Assembly: GCA_963825645.1 (NCBI GenBank)
Contig: CAWGTT010000002.1
Coordinates: 372,001-436,000 of the forward strand
From: JADJPO01 sp963825645
GTDB taxonomy: Bacteria; Actinomycetota; Actinomycetes; Actinomycetales; Kineosporiaceae
DNA: 64,000 nucleotides
Reading direction: 5' to 3'
Part shown: positions 38,733 to 47,093 of the stretch, piece by piece
How the letters are laid out: every line of letters begins with the position of its first letter
How positions within the stretch are numbered: the first letter of the stretch is position 1
Notes under the pieces: generated by a model
Told to the model about the DNA's origin: nothing
Database searches by the model: none
What the model saw: the letters and a program-made list of their open reading frames with translations, nothing else
Translations under genes and position numbers: made by a program

Positions 38733-39311
38733 GACGACTCCCTCGTTCTTGTCCTTTCCGACACCGGCACGTCAGCCGGAGGATCGACAATGTGAGGACG
38801 CCACAGCCGCTCCTGGGGTTGACACCGGCCGCTCGGCAACGCTCCCACGGTGCATGCCGAGCCCGGCCCTTGGCATCGCTCGGACGTCCGCTGAGTCCCG
38901 ACGTTGCCCGTCACGGGGAATGGTCTGGTCGCCCTCCTGCGCAGCCCGGTCTCACTGAGCAGGGCCTGATCGGAGTCGCCCTGACAGCCTCCTTTGCGCT
39001 GCTCGGCTCGGCGCACGCGGCCTGCACCGACGCGTTCACAATGCTGTCGTTGGGCGGCGCCGCGACCAGGGTCAGAGGTCCCTCGGCCCGTGTGCTCCAA
39101 ACCGGTTCGCCGAAGCCGGGGACGTAGGACCCGAGGAGGCATGGGGCGTTGCCTGAGGAATCGAAAGGCGCCGATCGACGAGGGGCTGCGCCGACGCGAC
39201 GAGCCCTCTGGGACAACCTGTCGCGGGTTCGTGTCGAACGCCTCCTGAACCGGCGTCCGCCGTTGGCTCATACCCTCGTCGCCGATCGTCCCGGCGGCTC
39301 AGGAGGGTCCG
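38733..39311. other. 579-base gap without a supportable gene
   Basis: This stretch lies between divergent genes and must hold their promoters. A plus-strand frame around 38960-39127 contains a signal-peptide-like run (GLIGVALTASFALLGSAHAA) but has no plausible start or ribosome-binding site. A longer minus-strand frame reads as arginine-rich nonsense. I regard both as chance or decayed sequence. Confidence 0.4.
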
Positions 39312-40013
39312 ATGACGACGTCACCCAAGGTCCTGGCACGGATCGCCGGCACCGTCTACCTCGTCATGTTCGCGTGCGCAACCTTCGCCATGGTCGTGCG
39401 TTCCCGCATCGTCGAGTCGGGCGACGCGGCGGCCACGGCTGACAACAACCAGGCGTCCGCAACGCTGTTGGCGGGCATGGCTCTCTACCTGCTACTCAGA
39501 CAGGTCCATCAGTTCGCTGCCGCAGCCATGGTCACGTTCGTGGCGGTCGCCGTGGGGATCGGGTGCCTGAACCTGCTGAACCAGTTCACCGCGCTGACCA
39601 TTGCGACCGAGCAGGACTACACGAGCGCGTTCGGCGAGGCGGGGTCCGACGCCATGACGATGCTCTTCGCCGACCGGCACGACCACGGCTACTACATTTC
39701 CGCGATCTTCTGGGGCCTGTGGCTGCTGCCCCTGGGGTACCCGCTGGTCACCTCCCGATACGTCCCTCGACTGCTGGGCGTCCTGCTGATCATCGGCGGG
39801 TTCGGCTATCTCGCGGACCTGCTTGCCGTGTTCCTGGCTCCGGAGCTCGGTGCAGCCGTCGGGCCGTACCTGCTCGGCATCGGGGGAGTCGCAGAGCTGC
39901 TGCTGACCGGATGGCTTCTGGTGAAGACCGTCAACGTCCCCGACGACGCGCTCGCTCTCGCCACGAACTTGCCTGCCTCGGGTCCGGCTGAGCCTCGGGT
40001 CCGGCTGACATGA
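39312..40013 (+). CDS. DUF4386-type membrane protein
   Basis: The 233-residue integral membrane protein starts with RIAGTVYLVMFACATFAMV, the typical DUF4386 opening (RIAG-x-x-YL). About six spans follow, including FWGLWLLPLGYPLV and RLLGVLLIIGGFGYLADLL, which are characteristic of the family. Function is unknown. AGGAGG before ATG 39312 gives a strong start. The next gene, also a membrane protein, begins 28 bases later and the two are probably co-transcribed. Confidence 0.85.
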   Translation: MTTSPKVLARIAGTVYLVMFACATFAMVVRSRIVESGDAAATADNNQASATLLAGMALYLLLRQVHQFAAAAMVTFVAVAVGIGCLNLLNQFTALTIATEQDYTSAFGEAGSDAMTMLFADRHDHGYYISAIFWGLWLLPLGYPLVTSRYVPRLLGVLLIIGGFGYLADLLAVFLAPELGAAVGPYLLGIGGVAELLLTGWLLVKTVNVPDDALALATNLPASGPAEPRVRLT

Positions 40014-40041
40014 CAGCGCACCACCATCGAACGGAGTCAAG

Positions 40042-40500
40042 ATGGACGTCGACACGACGCGCAAAGGCGGGATTTCACTCGGGAGTGTCGCGGGAACCAG
40101 CGATGGAAGGGTGATGCTCTCCACTCTGTGGCTGTTCGCGACGCTCAACTATCTCTACTGCGACATCCTCGGCTTGATGGACTCCGAGCCGCTGCAAGGG
40201 TTCCTGGACGGAAACGTCGGCGGCATGGAGATCACCCAAGGTTTCCTGCTCGGCGGTGCCATCCTGATGGAGATCCCGATCGCCATGGTCCTGCTGTCGC
40301 GGATCCTGCACTACGGGGCCAACCGCTGGGCCAACATCGCCGCAGGCACGATCATGACGGTCGTTCAGGTCTCGTCGCTGTTCATCGAGACGCCGACCGC
40401 CTACTACGCCTTCTTCAGCGCCATCGAGATCGCGTGCACCGCGTTCGTCGTCTGCTTCGCGTGGACGTGGCGCGAGTCCTCGGTCATCGCATCCCGCTAA
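40042..40500 (+). CDS. DUF6326-like four-span membrane protein
   Basis: The 152-residue protein has four hydrophobic segments: LSTLWLFATLNYLYCDILGL, GGAILMEIPIAMVLLSRIL, AAGTIMTVVQVSSLFI and IEIACTAFVVCFAW. The LNYLYxDIL and MEIPIAMVLLSR signatures fit the DUF6326 family as I know it. These often sit beside DUF4386 genes, as here. Function is unknown. GGAG lies before ATG 40042. Confidence 0.75.
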   Translation: MDVDTTRKGGISLGSVAGTSDGRVMLSTLWLFATLNYLYCDILGLMDSEPLQGFLDGNVGGMEITQGFLLGGAILMEIPIAMVLLSRILHYGANRWANIAAGTIMTVVQVSSLFIETPTAYYAFFSAIEIACTAFVVCFAWTWRESSVIASR

Positions 40501-40622
40501 CCAGCGGGCACCCGCTGGGCACAACGACCCGATGACCTTCGTGTCTGGCTCCCGTGTCGAGGCGCTGTGCTGGGTGTGGAAAGGCGGTGGCCGTGCCGCT
40601 CCCCTCCCACCTGGAGGCCACC

Positions 40623-41342
40623 GTGACGACAACAACCCCGGTTCATCGACGTCGGCCCCGGCCCCGTGCCCGAACGGTGCGACGTCTCGGCGTGGCGGTC
40701 CTTCTCGGATACGGGGTGCTGCAGCTCCAGGGGCGCCGGGCCGGCTCCACCGCCGACGAACGCCGGGCAGCGTTGCCCGGTGACACCCTGATACCCCGCC
40801 CGCAGCTGGTGACCAACCACGCGATCACCATCGGGGTGCCGCCGCAGGACGTCTGGCCCTGGCTGACGCAGATGGGCTGGCACCTCGGTGGGTGGTACAC
40901 GCCGCGATGGGTCGACCGGCTGCTGTTCCCGCAGAACCGCCCCAGCCTCGACCACCTCGACCCGGCGCTGGTGCGCGACCTGCGGCCCGGGGATGTGGTC
41001 CCGGACGGCCCATCCGGTACGGCGTGGCTCGTCGTCGACCGGGCCGACCCACCGCACGCGCTCGTCCTGCACTCCACCACCCACCTCCCACCGGGCCGGC
41101 GGGAGAGCTACGGCGCGGAGATCGACTGGACGTGGAGCCTGATCCTGACCGCCGCACCGAGCCGGCGGACCCGTCTGCAGCTGAGGCTGCGCGGGCGCGC
41201 CGCTCCGTGGTGGTTCGCTGCGGCCTATCAAGCGGCGATCGTCCCCGCCGACTACGTCATGGCCGGTGGCATGCTGCGCGGCATCAAGCGACGCGCCGAG
41301 CGCACCCGGCGCCCGAGCACACCCGCGTCGCGCCGCGCGTGA
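40623..41342 (+). CDS. SRPBCC-like protein with N-terminal anchor
   Basis: GTG 40623 follows GGAGG at about 40611-40615. The 239-residue product has an arginine-rich N-terminus with a short hydrophobic stretch (LGVAVLLGYGVLQL), then a lipid-binding SRPBCC-type domain. The domain shows ITIGVPPQDVWPWLTQMGWH and the GWYTPRWVDRL segment, and ends in a hydrophobic helix (WWFAAAYQAAIVPADYVMA). Ligand and role are unknown. Confidence 0.75.
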   Translation: MTTTTPVHRRRPRPRARTVRRLGVAVLLGYGVLQLQGRRAGSTADERRAALPGDTLIPRPQLVTNHAITIGVPPQDVWPWLTQMGWHLGGWYTPRWVDRLLFPQNRPSLDHLDPALVRDLRPGDVVPDGPSGTAWLVVDRADPPHALVLHSTTHLPPGRRESYGAEIDWTWSLILTAAPSRRTRLQLRLRGRAAPWWFAAAYQAAIVPADYVMAGGMLRGIKRRAERTRRPSTPASRRA

Positions 41343-41356
41343 CCTGACGCGGAACC

Positions 41357-42133
41357 CTACGGCGGTGGAAGGGAGACACCGAAGCCGGCGACGGCCAGCT
41401 TGAGCAACACGTTGCCGGGCGCAAGCAGATCAGCGACTCGCGCCGCGGTGAGGACCTCCAGCTCGGCGAGCCGGGTCCGATAGACGTCGTCGCCCGCAGC
41501 TCGGGCTCGCTGCAGCTGCTCGGTGTTGTGCCAGACCTTCTGCCGGGCTTCACGCAGAAACCGCTTGCTCGCCAATCGGTTCAACGGCTGTAGCGCCCGG
41601 TCGGTCAGGCTGCGGCGCCAGGCGGCCTGCGATCCCGCAGCGTCGGCCAGGGCCACGTCCTCGGCGGCGACCCGCGAGGCCAGCACGGCGTCGATCCGCT
41701 CGTGGTCCCGCCGTCGGCGCGCCATCACGAGAGGCCGGGCGAAGTCCTCGTCCCCGATCACGGCGAGCAGCGCCTGGGGTAGGTCGTAGTTCACGTGCGC
41801 GTTGATCCCGAGCAGGACGTGCTGGAGCGGATGGCGGTCCGGCGGCACGTCGAATGCCACCCGCCAGGGGCGCGACGTCCTCGCCGGATTCCTCTCATAG
41901 GCGGCCGCGGCCTCGAGATAGAGGTCGGCGAAGGCCACGTCCCAGCGGTCGACCCAGGCCGGATCCTCGAACCGCGCCTCGACGATCGCTTCCCCGACGG
42001 CCGCGGTCGTGCGGCTGTACGTGGCGAGGAAGTACCGGCGCGGATCCGCCTCGCCGTCCAAGCGCTCCAGCACGAGTCGCATCCTGGCCAGGACACCGTC
42101 CACACCGGGGCTGCTCGGACCCGAACCGGACAC
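41357..42133 (-). CDS. DUF5995-like protein
   Basis: The 258-residue helical protein has the central signature HPLQHVLLGINAHVNYDLPQ and YFLATYSRTTAAVGEAI, which match the DUF5995 family. The clustered histidines suggest a metal site resembling the fold of phospholipase C/zinc-dependent helical enzymes, but this is inference. AAGGAGG precedes GTG 42133; an earlier frame start (42286) would add arginine- and tryptophan-rich sequence and is rejected. It is divergent from the next gene and converges with the SRPBCC gene. Confidence 0.75.
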   Translation of the reverse strand: MSGSGPSSPGVDGVLARMRLVLERLDGEADPRRYFLATYSRTTAAVGEAIVEARFEDPAWVDRWDVAFADLYLEAAAAYERNPARTSRPWRVAFDVPPDRHPLQHVLLGINAHVNYDLPQALLAVIGDEDFARPLVMARRRRDHERIDAVLASRVAAEDVALADAAGSQAAWRRSLTDRALQPLNRLASKRFLREARQKVWHNTEQLQRARAAGDDVYRTRLAELEVLTAARVADLLAPGNVLLKLAVAGFGVSLPPP

Positions 42134-42232
42134 GGCACCTCCTTGGCGCCCGTGTGTGGCAGCCACACGGGAACAGGCACGATGATGCCAGCAGACCCAG
42201 CGCGATAGGGACCACGAGCGGGAGGCGAGCCC

Positions 42233-42844
42233 ATGCTCCCCAAGACCAGCCCATGGACCTTCGACCCGGTGCGGGTGGCCGCCCACGAAGGCGACGCCTG
42301 GGTGGGCTACTACCGGCGCCGCTGGCCCCAGGTGCTGGGTGCCGCCGTCGGCATGGTCCGGGAGGGTTTCGGGATGTCATGGCCGGCCACCGTGCTCGGC
42401 GCGTGGTACGTGCTGCGCGCCAACCAGGTCTGGGCGCCCTACCCGGACAACGACCCGGACGCCGCACGCGACCTGATGGCCCGCTTCTACGCCCTCGTCT
42501 CCCGCGTCCACGCCCTCCCGATCGACCCCTCTCAGGCCGCTCACCTCGAAGTCGGCTGGTGGCACGAGCACCGGATCCTGCAACGTGAACGCACCGAGGA
42601 CGACGAGACCACGCTCGTCGCCGCCCTGACCCGGCTCTACGCCTACGTCTACGACCGTGACCCGCCCGTCGTCCACGCCGCCGCCCGACACCGCGCCCTG
42701 GCCATGCGCGTCTGCGACGCATGGGTAGCCGAGGGCTGCCGGCATGACGACCCACGGATCCGTCAGGTGCGCGGCGAGCTCGTCGCCTCGTACTCCAGCC
42801 TCCTGGACGCTGTGACGCCGACACCCGGCACCGCGGCAAGCTAG
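42233..42844 (+). CDS. hypothetical actinobacterial protein
   Basis: The 203-residue, mostly helical protein contains VAAHEGDAWVGYYRRRWPQV and HLEVGWWHEHRILQ. I recall such sequences among uncharacterised actinobacterial proteins but cannot name a domain. GGAGG before ATG 42233 is a clear ribosome-binding site. It is transcribed divergently from the DUF5995-like gene, with which it may share a promoter region. Confidence 0.7.
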   Translation: MLPKTSPWTFDPVRVAAHEGDAWVGYYRRRWPQVLGAAVGMVREGFGMSWPATVLGAWYVLRANQVWAPYPDNDPDAARDLMARFYALVSRVHALPIDPSQAAHLEVGWWHEHRILQRERTEDDETTLVAALTRLYAYVYDRDPPVVHAAARHRALAMRVCDAWVAEGCRHDDPRIRQVRGELVASYSSLLDAVTPTPGTAAS

Positions 42845-42925
42845 CCCCAGAGCACCTCACCCGCACTCTGGTGCACGCATCACCGGCCATCTATCCTGGT
42901 CTTACCTGCGGCGTTGGGAGTGGCC

Positions 42926-43345
42926 ATGTCACTGAACCCCGTGGAGCCAAGACCCGACACAGATGCCACCCCGAACGGCCCTGACATCAGTGCGCCTGAG
43001 TCCGCTGCTCCCCAGAACGACGACGAGACGCTCGACGCGCGCGAGCTGCTGACGCGAGCCGAGCAGCTGTCCCGGCGTAACTCTTTCCGGATCGGATTGA
43101 CCGTAGGTGTGGTGGTGACGGTTGCCGCTGCGCTCCTGATCATCCAGAACGGCGACTCGGCCCGACTGCATTGGCTGGGGTTCAGCTTCAATGCTCCGTT
43201 GTGGATCTTCTTAGGGCTCACTCTGGCGGCCGGGATGGTGCTCGGCCGGGTGGTGCCGTACGCGGTCCGTCGCGGACGCCAGCGGACCCGGCAGCGGCGG
43301 GCGGCGTTGGAGCAAGCCCGAGACGCACTGGCCACCAAGGGCTGA
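42926..43345 (+). CDS. LapA/DUF1049-type membrane protein
   Basis: The 139-residue product has a disordered acidic N-terminus (residues 1-55) and two membrane spans (IGLTVGVVVTVAAALLIIQN and PLWIFLGLTLAAGMVLGRVV). A basic, coiled-coil C-terminal tail (RRGRQRTRQRRAALEQARDA) follows. The NGDSARLHWLGFSFNAPLWI linker is typical of LapA domains. A TTA leucine codon is present at 43211-43213. ATG 42926 was preferred over TTG 42914 and GTG 42920 because GGGAG sits at the right distance. Confidence 0.8.
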   Translation: MSLNPVEPRPDTDATPNGPDISAPESAAPQNDDETLDARELLTRAEQLSRRNSFRIGLTVGVVVTVAAALLIIQNGDSARLHWLGFSFNAPLWIFLGLTLAAGMVLGRVVPYAVRRGRQRTRQRRAALEQARDALATKG

Positions 43346-43359
43346 CCCGGGAGCGCAGC

Positions 43360-44424
43360 TCAGAAGGTGAGCGTCCACCCCTCGCGCCGAGCCTGCTCGG
43401 CGGTGTAGGAGACCCCGTGCACCTTGAGCCCGGCTCCATCGAGCAGGCTGATCGTGCCCCCCTTGTTGCCCAGGGCCACCTCCCCGGACGGTGAGACCAC
43501 CAGGAGCGCGCCGGCGGCGAGCTCGCCCGGGGGTACCGGGCAGCTCTGCCGGTTGCGGTCGACGATCGTCCAGCCGGTGAGGTCGACCGCGGACGGCGAG
43601 GCGTTGAGCAGGGTGACGGTCTCGGCCTCCGGCGCCGGTCCGACCGGGTTGACCAACGCCGCGACCACCTTGACCGGCTCAGTGCCGGGCGCGGGCCGCG
43701 GCGGCGTGTCGTCCAGTGCATGGCCCGTGACGTCGTCGGTATGCCAGGACTGGCTCTGGAAAGCGAGGAACAATGCCACCCAACGGTTCTCGTCGCCCAG
43801 GTGAATCAGCAGGCCGCCGTCCTGCCAGACCCCGTCGTCCCGCACGAAGGCACCGCTGTTTCCCTGGTTCATGTGGATGTCGTGGATGCCGTTGCCCGGG
43901 GTGAACCCGAACACCTTGTCCGCCGACGGCTCCGGCCCCCAGCGCTCTCCGATGGAGTAGACAGCGATGCCCACGTCGCCGGCGGCCCGGCGCAGATAGT
44001 GATCGAACAGGTCGGCCAGGTCGTTGTCCTCGCCGGTCGCGTCGGCCGGCAGGGTCCGCAGACCGGCCGGGTCGAACAGGTTGCCCCGGATGTAGTCCAG
44101 GTTCGCCCCGCCCGGCCCGGGTGGCAGGCTCGTCCAGCCCGTCCCGGCTGCCGGCAAGGCGCTGGTGACCGGATGCCGGAAGTCGTCCTCGACGAGGTAG
44201 AGGAGCTCAGCCGGTTGCAGCTGGGACTGCACGTTGACCGCCACCCGGACCTGCATCCCCGCCTCGTCCACGAGGCGCACCTGATAGTGCGGGCTGTCGT
44301 CCGGCGGGCCCTCGCGCCGGGTGTCCAGCACCCGTCCGGCGAACACTCCGTACCGGTGTAGCGGCCTGGCGGAGCTCGACGTGCCGGATGGGTACGCCAG
44401 GGCCTGGCGAGCAGCGGTGGTCAT
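43360..44424 (-). CDS. DUF2278 protein with C-terminal lamin-tail-like domain
   Basis: The 354-residue protein has a DUF2278 domain (about residues 20-240). Its hallmark stretches are YGVFAGRVLD, LDYIRGNLFD, the repeated aspartates in GEDNDLADLFDHYL, and GNGIHDIHMNQGN. AFQSQSWHTDDVTGH is also present. A C-terminal beta-sandwich of the lamin-tail type follows (VTLLNASPSAVDLTGWTIVD to the end). DUF2278 is thought to be a hydrolase- or nuclease-like family with a conserved His/Asp site; function is unproven. No signal peptide is evident. The frame is open upstream into the decayed HxlR-like sequence; ATG 44424 begins the recognisable protein. Confidence 0.85.
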   Translation of the reverse strand: MTTAARQALAYPSGTSSSARPLHRYGVFAGRVLDTRREGPPDDSPHYQVRLVDEAGMQVRVAVNVQSQLQPAELLYLVEDDFRHPVTSALPAAGTGWTSLPPGPGGANLDYIRGNLFDPAGLRTLPADATGEDNDLADLFDHYLRRAAGDVGIAVYSIGERWGPEPSADKVFGFTPGNGIHDIHMNQGNSGAFVRDDGVWQDGGLLIHLGDENRWVALFLAFQSQSWHTDDVTGHALDDTPPRPAPGTEPVKVVAALVNPVGPAPEAETVTLLNASPSAVDLTGWTIVDRNRQSCPVPPGELAAGALLVVSPSGEVALGNKGGTISLLDGAGLKVHGVSYTAEQARREGWTLTF

Positions 44425-44483
44425 GCTCTGGAGGAGCGCCGGAACGCTCGCGCTGATACATACGCGCCGAGGGGAGGGCACCG

Positions 44484-44862
44484 TCACGGCCGTTGCGAGC
44501 GCGGAACCGCCGCCATGGGCGAGAGCTTGACCCAGCGGGTGACGGCGCGGCACGCCTGGGGATCCCCGTGCAAGGTCACCTCCCCCGACCGAAGCGCCTG
44601 TCGCCAGGGCAGGTCGCCGCGCCACACCATGGTCATGGCCCGCAGCCGGGACTCCGGTGTGACCCGGACGTCGAACCCCGGGTCGTCGCTGCAGACGTCG
44701 ACCCGCCGCGGTTGGCCACGATCCACCAGTGCCGGTGGCGGCCGGCACGTTGGTGAACTCGAACTTCAGCACCGTCCTGCCCGGGGGCATGGCATGGAGG
44801 TCGAGGTTGCGGTGCACGTCCCAGAGCAGCAGGTGCGGGTCTGCCGGCCCGGGGGCACCATC
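44484..44862 (-). pseudogene. decayed HxlR-like regulator, C-terminal sterol-transfer-type domain
   Basis: Pieces in three frames together spell the C-terminal domain of actinobacterial HxlR regulators. They are HLLLWDVHRNLDLHAMPPGR and TVLKFEFTNVPA in the first frame, HWWIVANRG in a second, and VDVCSDDPGFDV with MVWRGDLPWRQALRSGEVTL in a third. At least two frameshifts (near 44720-44755) break it. The N-terminal winged-helix is not recognisable upstream. It sits just before the DUF2278 gene on the same strand. The region 44863-45317 holds no other supportable gene and presumably includes the XRE promoter. Confidence 0.7.
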
Positions 44863-45317
44863 GCGCTGATCGGCTGGACCCTAAGGGCTTCATCGGACAG
44901 ATGTCCGCCACGATGCGGCCGTACGCTCCTTCGCCGCCGGCCGGCGTCCAGCCGCCTCCGCTGTGGGGGCGCGAGGGCCACGTGCATGGCCTGCTCGGTG
45001 ACCGGTCACCGCTGTCGGGACCCGGCGCGAGATGCTGAGGTGGGCGACCGTCACACGGTGAGTTCCTGCGCCATGGAGTGGGAGTACCTGTTGTTCACGG
45101 CGCGCAAAGCATCATGAACCGGCGCGATAGCCGGCGTCCGCAGTTCCTGGTGGCTCGGTGGCGGGCGGGAGTGGCACTCCCTCACCGCTCGGTCGCCACG
45201 GTTCGTAGTGGCCCGTACCCGTTCTGCAACAACTGACGCATTGCTCGGCGGGACATCATCCATCCGAGCTGTTCCCCACCCCATCACGGTGACAAACTGT
45301 GCACTGGAGGTAGTTCA

Positions 45318-46181
45318 TTGACGGAGCAGGTGCAGGGCAGCGCCACCGCACGGCGAATGATGCTGGGTGCCCGCTTGCGCCGCCTCCGCGAGGAATGCGA
45401 CATCTCCCGCGCGGAGGCCGGATACACCATTCGGGCCTCCGAGTCGAAGATGAGCCGGCTCGAGCTCGGCAAGGTCTCCTTCAAGGAACGAGACGTGGCT
45501 GACCTGTTGATGCTCTACGGGGTGACCGACCCCAAGGAGCGCGACGCCGTGCTGTCGATGGTCAGGGAGGCCAACCGGCCGGGCTGGTGGCGTGCCTACG
45601 AGGACGTTCTGCCCGACTGGTTCCAGGACTACATCGGCCTCGAACAGGCCGCGACCGTGATCCGCACCTACGAAACCCACTTCGTGCCCGGGTTGATGCA
45701 GACGGACGACTACAGCCGAGCCGTGATCTCCTCCGCCCTGCCCACCCCGACCTTGGACGAAGTCGACCGGGCGGTGGCCCTGCGCTCGACCCGCAAGCAG
45801 CTGCTGACCCGCCCTGCGAGCCCGCACATCTGGGCCATCGTCGAGGAGTCGGCTCTGCGCCGTCCGTTCGGGTCCGAGAGTGTGCGACGCGGCCAGCTGG
45901 AGCACCTGCTCAAGCTGTCCGACCAACCGCACATCACGATCCAGGTTCTCCCGGTTACCCGGCACGCGCACGCGGCTGCCGGCGGCGCATTCACCATGCT
46001 GCGCTTCGGTGAGTCTGACCTACCCGACGTGGTGTACGTCGAGTACCTGCTCAGCGCCCTCTACCTCGACCGACGCGACCACGTCAGCCGGTACGCCGAG
46101 GTGATGGACCGGCTCAGCGTCGAGAGTCTGACGCCTGCGGAGACGTCGGCCTTCATCACCGGGATGCTGGCCGAGAGCTGA
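45318..46181 (+). CDS. XRE-family regulator with DUF5753 domain
   Basis: The 287-residue protein begins at TTG 45318 behind GGAGG (45306-45310). An N-terminal helix-turn-helix (LGARLRRLREECDISRAEAG, ASESKMSRLELGK) is followed by the DUF5753 domain. The latter has the family landmarks YIGLEQAATVIRTYETHFVPG, LMQTDDYSRAV and ITIQVLPV. This class pairs with small DUF397 proteins in actinomycetes and often controls development or secondary metabolism. The next gene is exactly such a DUF397 protein. Confidence 0.93.
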   Translation: MTEQVQGSATARRMMLGARLRRLREECDISRAEAGYTIRASESKMSRLELGKVSFKERDVADLLMLYGVTDPKERDAVLSMVREANRPGWWRAYEDVLPDWFQDYIGLEQAATVIRTYETHFVPGLMQTDDYSRAVISSALPTPTLDEVDRAVALRSTRKQLLTRPASPHIWAIVEESALRRPFGSESVRRGQLEHLLKLSDQPHITIQVLPVTRHAHAAAGGAFTMLRFGESDLPDVVYVEYLLSALYLDRRDHVSRYAEVMDRLSVESLTPAETSAFITGMLAES

Positions 46182-46214
46182 CCTGCCCCGGGCAATTCGG
46201 GCGTCTTCATCAAC

Positions 46215-46244
46215 TTGCACTCGTTCTGGCCGCGGGTCTATCGT
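46215..46244 (+). promoter_or_regulatory. predicted promoter of the DUF397 gene
   Basis: TTGCAC (46215-46220) and TATCGT (46239-46244) with 18-bp spacing form a plausible sigma-70-type promoter. The expected start site at about 46251 falls at the edge of the inverted repeat 46253-46284. Confidence 0.5.
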
Positions 46245-46252
46245 CGGCAAAC

Positions 46253-46284
46253 GCAGATGCACACCTAGATGCATGTGCATCTGC
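46253..46284. promoter_or_regulatory. perfect 11-bp inverted repeat, candidate operator of the XRE/DUF397 module
   Basis: GCAGATGCACA and TGTGCATCTGC are perfect inverted arms separated by 10 bases (CCTAGATGCA), and ATGCA recurs in the spacer. The element lies between the XRE stop and the DUF397 start, directly after the predicted -10 box. This is where a repressor would act; alternatively it could form an mRNA hairpin in the leader. A related GCATGCACATGC sequence occurs further on at about 46893-46904. Confidence 0.6.
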
Positions 46285-46321
46285 AGGCCCACAATCGAAT
46301 GTTTCGGGAAGGACCGGCCAG

Positions 46322-46576
46322 ATGTCCGCAATCTCGAACGGCATGTCCGGGCGACACCTCCGTGACCTCGCCTGGACCAAGAGCCGCCGCAGCGGCCCCA
46401 CCGGTAACTGTGTCGAAATGGCTCAGGTGGCCCCCGGTGGGGGCGTTGCGGTTCGCAACTCCCGGCACCCTGACGGTCCGGTGCTCGTGTACACGGACGC
46501 AGAGATCGAGGCCCTGATCCTCGGCGTCAAGGACGGCGACTTCGACCACCTTCTCGACGGAGTGGCCGGCGGCTGA
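46322..46576 (+). CDS. DUF397 small protein
   Basis: The 84-residue protein has the DUF397 pattern: LAWTKSRRSGPTGNCVEMAQ, then VAVRNSRHPDGPVLVYTDAE and a final acidic FDHLL. DUF397 proteins partner with XRE/DUF5753 regulators and modulate their DNA binding; some pairs behave like toxin-antitoxin modules. It lies 140 bases after its XRE partner, with a perfect inverted repeat between them. Confidence 0.92.
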   Translation: MSAISNGMSGRHLRDLAWTKSRRSGPTGNCVEMAQVAPGGGVAVRNSRHPDGPVLVYTDAEIEALILGVKDGDFDHLLDGVAGG

Positions 46577-46943
46577 CAGCGCACGCGCGCTCATCCCAGA
46601 CGGCGCGCGGGCACGGGTGAGGCGTACTCCCCGAGCCCGCGCGCTATTCATTGTGCGTCAGGTGCCGCACCGTCGCCGCGACGCATCGCCTGCGTCGAGC
46701 CGGCCTCGTCACGACGCCGAGCCCCCTCGCGGCGAATCACGCAGAGTCGCCGTCAGTTGGGCAGTCCAGCGCGAACGAGGGCGTATCACCACGTTGAGTA
46801 GTCACCAGGGCGGCTCTTGTGCGATCTGGACACCCCCTCCTAACGCCCAATGTCGGGCGCCGACAGGGGCTCATCGGGTGTCGTTCTCGCCCGCATGCAC
46901 ATGCAGGTGAACGTGCCTAATGCCTTGCATCAGAAAGGAATCT
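46577..46943. other. gap without a supportable gene
   Basis: No frame here has protein-like composition or a ribosome-binding site. One plus-strand open frame (46617-46910) is rich in arginine and proline and is rejected. The sequence GCATGCACATGC at about 46893 resembles the operator repeat upstream of DUF397. Confidence 0.4.
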
Positions 46944-46994
46944 GAGCGGCAGCCGCTCCTCAAACTGGCGCACCGGCGCCCTTGGCGCCGGTGC
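46944..46994. terminator. double hairpin between DUF397 and the convergent methyltransferase
   Basis: Two adjacent perfect inverted repeats are present: GAGCGGC-A-GCCGCTC (46944-46958) and GCACCGGCGCC-CTT-GGCGCCGGTGC (46970-46994). The second is an 11-bp GC stem with a 3-base loop. Placed between convergent transcription units it is a good candidate for a bidirectional terminator, although no U-run follows. Confidence 0.65.
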
Positions 46995-47093
46995 ATCCGA
47001 AACACTGCCACACCCTGCCCAGCCTGACAAGCTCCGTCACCATACGTAGCCGCTTCGGGCGTGTCGCCTCACTGCGCCCCGACAGGATTCAGA

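Noticed and set aside
38792..39127. Plus-strand frame with a signal-peptide-like segment
   Set aside because: No start codon with a ribosome-binding site and no family resemblance; composition on both sides is non-coding in appearance.
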